Assembly: GCF_045679555.1 (NCBI RefSeq)
Contig: NC_092087.1
Location: forward strand, 26,171,367 to 26,235,366
Origin: Salvelinus alpinus
Taxonomy: Eukaryota > Chordata > Actinopteri > Salmoniformes > Salmonidae
Reading direction: 5' to 3'
Length of the DNA: 64,000 nt
Numbering within the stretch: position 1 is the stretch's first letter; every line of letters begins with the position of its first letter. This document shows positions 56,218 to 64,000 of the stretch, in pieces. A program made the translations under genes and the position numbers. The notes under the pieces are model-generated. The model had not been told where the DNA came from and did no database searches. It worked only from the letters and a program-made list of their open reading frames with translations.

Positions 56218-59092
56218 GATGGTCTGTGGCACAACGCATCACCGGGGGCAAACTAACTGCCCTCCAGGACACCTACACCACCCGATGTCACAGGAAGGCC
56301 ATAAAGATCATCAAGGACAACAACCACCCCAGCCACTGCCTGTTCACCCCGTTATCATCCAGAAGGCGAGGTCGGTACAGGTGCATCAAAGCAGGGACCG
56401 AGAGACTGAAAAACAGCTTCTACCTCAAGGCCATCAGACTGTTAATTTATAGAGTCACAAACCCGGATCCGGGATCCCCCCCATCAAAAAAGCTGACTAG
56501 CATAGCCTAGCCTAAAGCGACAGGGATATCATATAATCAAATGTTCATGAAATCACAAGTCCAAGACACCAAATGAAAGATACAGATCTTGTGAATCCAG
56601 CCATCATTTCCGATTTTTTAAATGTTTTACAGGGAAGACAAAATATGTATTTCTATTAGCTAACCACCATAGCAAAAGACACAACTTTTTTTTGTCCACC
56701 ATTTTTTTCCTGCATCAGTAGCTATCACTAATTCGACTAAATAAAGATATATATAGCCACTAACCAAGAAACAACTTCATAAGATGACAGTCTGATAACA
56801 TATTTATGGTATAGGATATGTTTTTTTAGAAAAATGTGCATTTTTCAGGTATAAATCACAGTTGTACATTGCAGCTGCAATCTGAAATAGCGTTGGAAGC
56901 AGCCGGAATAATTACAGAGACCGACGTCAATTACCAAAATACTCATCCTAAAACATTTCTGAAAAATACACAGCCAACAGCAATCGAAAGACACAGATCT
57001 TGTGAATCCAGACAATATTTCAGATTTTATAAGTGTTTTACAGGGAAGACACAATATGTAAATCTATTAGCTAACCACGATAGCAAAAGACACAACTTTT
57101 TTTCTCCACCATTTTTTTCCTGCATCAGTAGCTATCACTAATTCGACTAAATAAAGATATATATAGCCACAAACCAAGAAACAACTTCATAAGATGACAG
57201 TCTGATAACATATTTATGGTATAGGATATGTTTTTTTAGAAAAATGTGCATTTTTCAGGTATAAATCACAGTTGTACATTGCAGCTGCAATCTGAAATAG
57301 CGTTGGAAGCAGCCGGAATAATTACAGAGACCGACGTCAATTACCAAAATACTCATCCTAAAACATTTCTGAAAAATACACAGCCTACAGCAATCGAAAG
57401 ACACAGATCTTGTGAATCCAGACAATATTTCAGATTTTCTAAGTGTTTTACAGCGAAAACACAATATATCGTTATATTAGCATACCACATGAGCTAACAT
57501 CACCCCAGCATTAAATCAAGGCAAAGGGGGCGATAACGTTATCGCCACCAAAATATATTAATTTTTTCACTAACCTTCTCAGAATTCTTCAGATGACAGT
57601 CCTGTAACATCATATTACACAATGCATATAGAGTTTGTTCGAAAATGTGCATATTTAGCCACAAAAATCGTGGTTATACAATGAGAAAAGTAGCTAAACT
57701 GGGCAGAAAATGTCGGGCGCCATCTTGGAGAGTGACTTAGTCTAATCATTAAATAATCATAAACTTGACAAAAAAATACAGCGTGGACAGCATTTGAAAG
57801 ACAAATTAGTTCTTAATGCAATCGCTGAATTACATTTTTTAAATTAACCTTACTGCGCAATACAAGTTGCGCCAAAGCGAAGCTACCCCCAAAAAAATGG
57901 CAGCTTATACGTTTAACATTTTTCAACAGAACAACGATTTATCAGCATAAATAGTTCTTACTATTAGCTGAGCTTCCATCAGAATCTTGGGCAATGTGTC
58001 CTTTCTCCGGTCTAATCGTCTTTTGGTCGAAAGATGTCCTCTTGTCCTGTCGAAATGGCCACTAACGTTCGGCATGTACAGGGGAAGTGTCCAACTCTTG
58101 AAAGTGCGTCACAAAGAAATGCCAGAAAATCGCAATAAACTGATATAAACTGAAATAATTCGGTTCAAAATAACAAGATTATGATGTCTTTAAAGCTTAT
58201 ATCGAATAAAAACATGACCGGAATTATCTAAGGAGCTAAAACCAGAGCTTCCACAACGATACGCAAAGCTCCTCTTTGCGCCCGAGCGAAGATCCAAAAG
58301 ATTGACCACCGTGATTCCAATTCAATTTATAACCTTTGGGGACTACGCAGAGAGTCCATTTCAAGTCTCCCTATTCGCTGACACCCAGGGGAAGGCGTAT
58401 GCAGTGCATCTCAACCAATAGAGGACAGGCAAATTAATACACAGGTCTCAGAGCAGCCAGTACAATTCTGAATTCTGACATACACATAGGAAAATTGCTC
58501 TAAGTCGAGTTCTGTTTCACCCACAGACATAATTCAAACGGTTTTAGAAACTAGAGAGTGTTTTCTATCCAATAGTAATAATAATATGCATATTGTACGA
58601 GCAAGAATTGAGTACGAGGCAGTTTAATTTGGAGACGAATTTGGACTATGTCGAAATGGCACCCCCCTAGTGGCAAGAAGACAGCCACCACTAACGTTGA
58701 GTGGCTGCTGCCAACATACTGACTCAACTCCAGCCACTTTAACAATGTAAAAATTGATGAAAAAAATGTATCACTAGCCACTTTAAACAATGCCACTTCA
58801 TATAATGTTTACATACCCTACATTACTCATCTCATATGTATGTACTGTACTCGATACCATCTACTGCATCTTGCCTATGCCGTTCTGTACCATCACTCAT
58901 TTAATATTTTTATGTACATATTCTTCATTCCTTTACACTTGTGTGTATAAGGTAATTGTTGTGAAATTGTTAGGTTAGATTACTCGTTGGTTATTACTGT
59001 ATTGCCGGAACTAGAAGCACAAGGATTTCGCTACACTCGCATTAACATCTGCTAACCATGTGTATGTGACCAATAAGATTTGATTTGATTTG
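56218..59092 (+). mobile_element. LINE 3' portion split by a 2.2-kb insertion
   Basis: 56,218-56,455 encodes the C-terminal LINE segment (GGKLTALQDTYTTRCHRKAI, then RLKNSFYLKAIRLL). The 3' UTR resumes at about 58,680 (acagccaccactaacgttga) and runs to the gatttgatttgattt tail at 59,092. The part between is foreign. Same LINE group as the other copies, different 3' UTR subfamily. Confidence 0.7.
56455..58690 (-). mobile_element. non-autonomous repeat inserted in LINE, with tandem 411-bp duplications
   Basis: Shares, on the minus strand, the ggatagaaaacactc block with the TTAA-flanked element at 16,876-17,934, so both belong to one family. Here the left end lies at gactgTTAAtttatag; the right end is not clearly TTAA. 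Segments starting acagatcttgtgaatccag recur at about 56,583, 56,993 and 57,404, and ctaaccac-atagcaaaagac at 56,660 and 57,071, giving a 411-bp tandem repeat. Short open frames repeated in the units are not genes. Confidence 0.6.
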
Positions 59093-59215
59093 GCTGACAT
59101 GCTGGGATTGTCTTGGCATTCCTGGAGTCCTGTTTCTCCTCGCTCTCACAGAGGGGCACAGCTGTGGTTACACTGCCTAACATAAAAGGATGATCATAAT
59201 TAAACATCTTAATTA

Positions 59216-62200
59216 CAAAACAACACTCCCTCATACCAAGATGGCGGAGCAGTAAGACGTGTTTGTTTTCATCCCATGTAAATATTGTCTTTTTCATTTT
59301 TTTGTATACATTTCATTATATTTCAATCTCTTTTTTCCATTTTCGAATTAAATATACCTTCCTGCAACCCGCCTCACCCAATGTGGTACGGATCTACTAT
59401 TTTTAACTGGAACCTCCATCAGAAGCTAGCCAGCTAATTAGCTATAGTAACTGTTAGCGGTCTTTACCTTTAGCTCGGACTCCAGCCGCTTTAGCCCAGA
59501 TAATACCTGCCAGTCTGCACAGCACGATATCAGCCCTGAGCATATCGGACTGCTTTTTCCCCCACTACATCACCGGATTCCTGCCACCAGCTCTGGACCA
59601 TTACACCGGATCTTTGCAGCTAGCTAGTTACTACCGAGTGGCTATTGTGGCTAACACCCTTGTCCAGAAGCATGCACCAGCTAGCCTCGAGCTAGGCCCA
59701 TTTCCCGGCTAGCAAACGAAATACACCAACTACAATACCTCTCTTGCCAATTGGCCTGGACCCTTTGTCAGCACGGAGCCCCGTTGATCCATCACGACTG
59801 GTCTGCTGGTGTAATTCGGCCGATGTGCTCTCAACCGGCCTCTGCGTCGTGGATGTTTTCAACCAGGATCTCAACGATCACTGCCTCATTGCCTGTGTCT
59901 GTTATGGGTCCGCGGTCAAACGACCACCCCTCATCACTGTCAATGGCGCCGGAAGAAATGGCAGCAGTTTTACGGGCGCCCAACCAATTGTGCTATTATG
60001 TGGGGGTTTTTGCATTATTTGTAACTTATTTTGTACATAATGTTTCTGCAACCATATCTTACAGCAAAAAAGAGCTTCTGGATATCAGTACAGCGATTAC
60101 TCACCTCGGATTAGACAAATATTTTTTCTACAACAAGGAGGACGCAGAGGACATTCTCCAAACACCCCACAGGGCCGACATCCCCGTTATTTACAGGAGG
60201 AAGCGACGCAGGAACAGAGGACAAAGAGCTGGATGCCTTGTCAGGACCCGGAAAAGCCGAGTGTGAAAGCTGCCGTTACCGTCAATACTACTTGCCAACG
60301 TGCAATCATTGGACAATAAATTATACGTGGTACGAATACGAATATCCTACCAATGGGACATCAAAAACTGTAATATCCTATGTTTCACGGAATCGTGGCT
60401 GAATGACGACATGGATATTCAGCTAGCGGGATATACGCTGCACCGGCAAGATAGAACAGCACACTCCGGTAAGATGAGGGGGGGGGACGGTCTGTGCATA
60501 TTTGTAAACAACAGCTGGTGCATGAAATCTAACAAAGTCTCTATATTTTGCTCGCCTGAAGTAGAGTATATTGTGATAAATTGCAGGCCACACTACTTAC
60601 CCAGAGAGTTTTCAGCTATACTTTTCGTGGCTGTTTATTTACCACCACAGACAGATGTTGGCACTAAGACCGCACTCAGTCAGCTGCATAAGGGAATAAG
60701 CAAACAGGAAACCGCTCACCCAGAGGCGGCGCTCCTAGTGGCCGGAAACTTTAATGCAGGGAAACTGAAATCAGTTCTACCAAATTTCTATCAACATGTT
60801 AAATGTGCAACCAGAGGGAAAACAATTCTAGATCACCTGTACTCCACACACAGAGACGCGTACAAAGCTCTCCCTCGCCCTCCATTTGGTAAATCCGACC
60901 ACAACTCTATCCTCCTGATTCCTGCTTACAAGCTAAAATTAAAGCAAGAAGCACCAGTGACTCGGTCTATAAATAAGTGGTCAGATGAAGCAGAGGCTAA
61001 ACTACAGGACTGTTTCGCTATCACAGACTGGAACATGTTCCGGGAATCTTCCGAAGGCATCGAGGAGTACACCACATCAGTCTAAGGCTTTATCAATATG
61101 TGTATCGAGGACGTTGTCCCCACAGTGACTGTACGTACATACCCCAACCAGAAGCCATGAATCCCAGGCAACATCCGCACTGAGCTAAAGGGTAGAGCTG
61201 CCGCTTTCAAGGTGCGGGACTCTAACCCGGAAGCTTACAAGAAATCCTGCTATGCCCTGCGATGAACCATCAAACAGGCAAAGAGTCAATACAGGGCTAA
61301 GATTGAATCATACTACACCGGCTCCAATGCTCGTTTTATGTGGCAGGGCTTGCAAACTATTACAGACTACAAAGAGAAGCACATCCGCAAGCTGCCCAGT
61401 GACACGAGCCTACCAGACAAGCTAAATCACTTCTATGCTCGCTTCGAGGCAAGCAACACTGAGGCATGCATGAGAGCATCAGCTGTTCCGGACAACTGTG
61501 TGATCACGCTCTCCGTAGCCGACGTGAGTAAGACCTTTAAACAGGTCAACATACACAAGGCTGCGGGGCCAGACGGATTACCAGGACGTGTGCTCCGAGA
61601 ATGTGCTGACCAACTGGCAGGTGTCTTCACTGACATTTTCAACATGTACCTGATTGAGTCTGTAATACCAACATGTTTCAAGCAGAACACCATAGTCCCT
61701 GTGCCCAAGAACACTGGACTTCCTGACGGGCCGCCCCCAGGTTGTGAGGGTAGGTAGCAACACATCTGCCACACTGATCCTCAACACTGGAGCTCCCCAG
61801 GGGTGCGTGCTCAGCTCTCTCATGTACTCTGTTCACCCACGACTGCATGGCCAGGCACGACTCCAACACCATCATTAAGTTTGCAGACGACACAACAGTG
61901 GTAGGCCTGATCACCGATAACGACGAGACAGCCTATAGGAAGGAGGTCAGAGACCTGGTGGGTGGTACCAGAATAACAGCCTATCCCTCAACATAACCAA
62001 GACTAAGGAGATGATTGTGGACTACAGGAAAAGGAGGACCGAGCACGCCCCCATTCTCATCGACGGGGCTGTAGTGGAGCAGGTTGAGAGCATCAAGTTC
62101 CTTGGTGTCCATATCAACAACAAACTAGAATGGTCCAAACACACCAAGACAGTCGTGAAGAGGGCACGACAAAGGCTATACCCCCTCAGGAAACTAAAAA

Positions 62201-62740
62201 GATTTGGCATGGGTCCTGAGATCCTCAAAAGGTTCTACAGCTGCAACATCGAGAGCATCCTGACTGGTTGCATCACTGCCTGGTACGGCAATTGCTCGGC
62301 CTCTGACCGCAAGGCACTACAGAAGGTAATGCGTACGGCCAAGTACATCACTGGGGCTAAGCAGCCGGCCATCCAGGACCTCTACACCAGGCGGTGTCAG
62401 AGAAAGGCCCTAGAAATTGTCAAAGATCCCAGCCACCCCAGTCATAGACTGTTCTCTCTACTACCGCATGGCAAGGGGTACCGGAGTGCCAAGTCTAGGA
62501 CAAAAGGCTTCTCAACAGTTTTTACCCCCAAGCCATATGACTCCTGAACAGGTAATCAACTGGCTACCCGGACTATTTGCATTGTGTGCCCCCCCCAACC
62601 CATTTTTTTTACGCTGCTGCCACTCTCTGTTTATCATATATGCATAGTCACTTTAACCATACATTCATGTACATACTACCTCAATTGGGCCAACCAACCA
62701 GTGCTCCCGCATATTGGCTACCTGGACTATCTGCATTGTG
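59216..62740 (+). mobile_element. non-LTR retrotransposon (LINE, L2/CR1-like), nearly full length, RT core deleted
   Basis: The 5' part (caagatggcggagcagtaag) is present and the 3' end lies near 62,700. It is the best copy in the window of the family also seen at 13,630, 29,258, 36,133 (-) and 56,218. The RT core is missing: the frame jumps at about 61,720-61,740 from the VPVPKN motif to the region after GRPPQVV-type sequence, so the AFNT/FDSV and GxPQG steps are not all kept. Confidence 0.85.
60300..62547 (+). pseudogene. LINE ORF2 remnant (endonuclease, deleted RT)
   Basis: Endonuclease from about 60,300: CNILCFTESWLND, VYLPPQTDVGTKTAL, LVAGNFNAGK (usual GDFN has become GNFN) and FGKSDHNSI. 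There are stops after EEYTTSV and near 61,264. The RT thumb region is open again at 62,011-62,547 (KFLGVHINNKLEWSKHTKTV; DLYTRRCQRKAL). The RT palm is deleted near 61,730. Inactive. Confidence 0.82.
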
Positions 62741-62754
62741 TCCAGGAGGATGCC

Positions 62755-64000
62755 TGGTTGTTCTTTAAAAGTGCTTTCCTCACCATCTTAAATATGCATG
62801 CCCCTTTCAAAAAATGTAGAACTAAGAACAGATATAGCCCTTGGTTCAATCCAGACTTGACTGCCCTTGACCAGCACAAAAACACCCTGTGGCGTACTGC
62901 ACTAGCTTCGAATAGTCCCCTCGATATGCAACTTTTCAAGGAAGTCAGGAACCAATACACACAGTCAGTTAGGAAAGCAAAGGCTAGCTTTTTCAAAAAG
63001 TTTTGGGACATTGTAAATCCATGGAGAATAAGACTACCTCCTCCCAGCTGCCCATTGCACTGAGACTAGGAAACACTGTCACCACTGATAAATCTATGAT
63101 AATCGAGAATTTCAATAAGCATTTCTCTACGGCTGGCCATGCTTTCCACCTGGCTACCCCAACCCCGGCCAACAGCTCTGCACCCCCCGCAGCAACTGGC
63201 CCAAGCCCCGCCCCCGCCCCCCCTCCCGCTTCTCCTACACCCAAGTCCAGACACCTGATGTCCTGAAAGAGCGTCAAAATCTGGATCCCTACAAATAAGC
63301 TAGGCTAGACAATCTGGACCATCTCTTCCTAAAATTATCCGCCACCATTGTTGCAACCCCTATTACTAGTCTGTTCAATCTTTCTTTCGTATCGTCTGAG
63401 ATTCCTAAAGATTGGAAAGCGGCCACGGTCATCCCCCTCTTCAAAGCTGGAGACACTCTTGACCCAAACTGTTACAGACCTATATCCCTCCTGCCGTGCC
63501 TTTCTAAAGTCTTCGAAATCTAAGTGAACAAACAGATCACAGACCATTTTGAATCCCATCGTACCTTCTCCGCTATGCAATCTGGTTTCCGAGCTGATCA
63601 CTTGTGCACCTCTGCCATGCTCAAGGTCCTAAATGATATCATAACCGCCATCGATGAAAGACAGTAGTGTGCAGCCGTCTTCATCGACCTGGCCAAGGCT
63701 TTTGACTCTGTCAATCACCACATTCTTATGGGCAGACTCAACAGCCTTGGTTTCTCAAATGACTGCCTCACCTGGTTCACTAACTACTTCTCAGACAGAG
63801 TTTAATGTGTCAAATCGGATGGCCTGTTGTCTGGACCTCTGGCAGTCTCTATGGGGGTGCCACACGGTTCAATTCTCGGGCCGACTCTTTTCTCTGTAAA
63901 TATCAATGATGTTGCTCTTGCTGCTGGTGATTCTTTGATCCACCTCTACGCAGATGGTACCATTCTGTAAACATATGGCCCTTCTTTGGACACTGTGTTA
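62755..64000 (+). mobile_element. second LINE (different family), truncated by window end
   Basis: The pre-RT region is at 62,584-63,060 (MHAPFKKCRTKNRYSPWFNP). RT motifs follow: ATVIPLFKAGD, NCYRPISLLPCLSKVFE, MQSGFRAD, FIDLAKAFDSVNHHIL, GVPHGSILGPTLF and YADGTI. In-frame stops occur after VFEI, DERQ and SDRV, and the catalytic YADD is YADG, so it is inactive. Homology continues to the window edge. Confidence 0.85.

Noticed and set aside
56836..57497. Duplicated 83-101-codon frame starting MHFSGINHSC
   Set aside because: Part of the 411-bp tandem duplication in a non-coding transposable element; the duplicate frames end at different points and match no family.

Overview
The window is vertebrate nuclear DNA, most likely from a salmonid fish. 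The support is a spliced vertebrate gene (MAGI1-type), Tc1-like transposons and tRNA-derived SINEs of the kind dense in salmonid genomes, LINEs ending in gatttgattt tails, and an intronless rod-opsin pseudogene (teleost rod opsin lacks introns). The species call is inference.

Layout. 1-12.8 kb holds the 3' end of a magi1-like scaffold gene on the + strand: the last part of one PDZ domain, two linker exons, a final PDZ domain split over two exons, and at least two alternative C-termini (a short one and a long Arg/Ser/His-rich one). Its introns carry a hAT MITE, a Tc1 copy with a SINE inside it, a TA-flanked MITE, a 1.2 kb CT tract and a 42-bp minisatellite. 13-38.9 kb is gene-poor: a degenerate LINE with a TTAA-flanked insertion, Tc1 copies, a rhodopsin pseudogene, several minisatellites, and a minus-strand LINE split by two Tc1 elements.

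39,008-51,154 is the main find: a 12,147-bp Polinton/Maverick (adintovirus-like) element with about 380-bp terminal inverted repeats and a perfect 6-bp target duplication (TACAAT). Inward from the left end run a 259-aa gene, a five-exon spliced gene, a repeat-rich ORF and a truncated protein-primed type DNA polymerase B. Inward from the right end run a 245-aa gene, a Cys/His protein, a small possibly Bcl-2-like protein, a chromodomain integrase, the minor capsid (penton) protein, a basic core protein and the major capsid protein. A deletion has joined the middle of polB to the 3' end of the capsid gene. It removed the polymerase palm and very probably the packaging ATPase and the maturation protease, so this copy is defective. 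The two genes next to the TIRs look like diverged paralogues, each driven by a TATA box inside its TIR, and both resemble PC4/SUB1-type ssDNA-binding modules.

51.2-64 kb is repeat-rich again: a young non-autonomous LTR element (53,219-56,036) whose ORF starts inside its own LTR and encodes a Pro-rich repetitive protein, a LINE 3' end carrying a 2.2-kb insertion with 411-bp tandem duplications, a nearly full-length LINE lacking its RT core, and a second LINE running off the window end.
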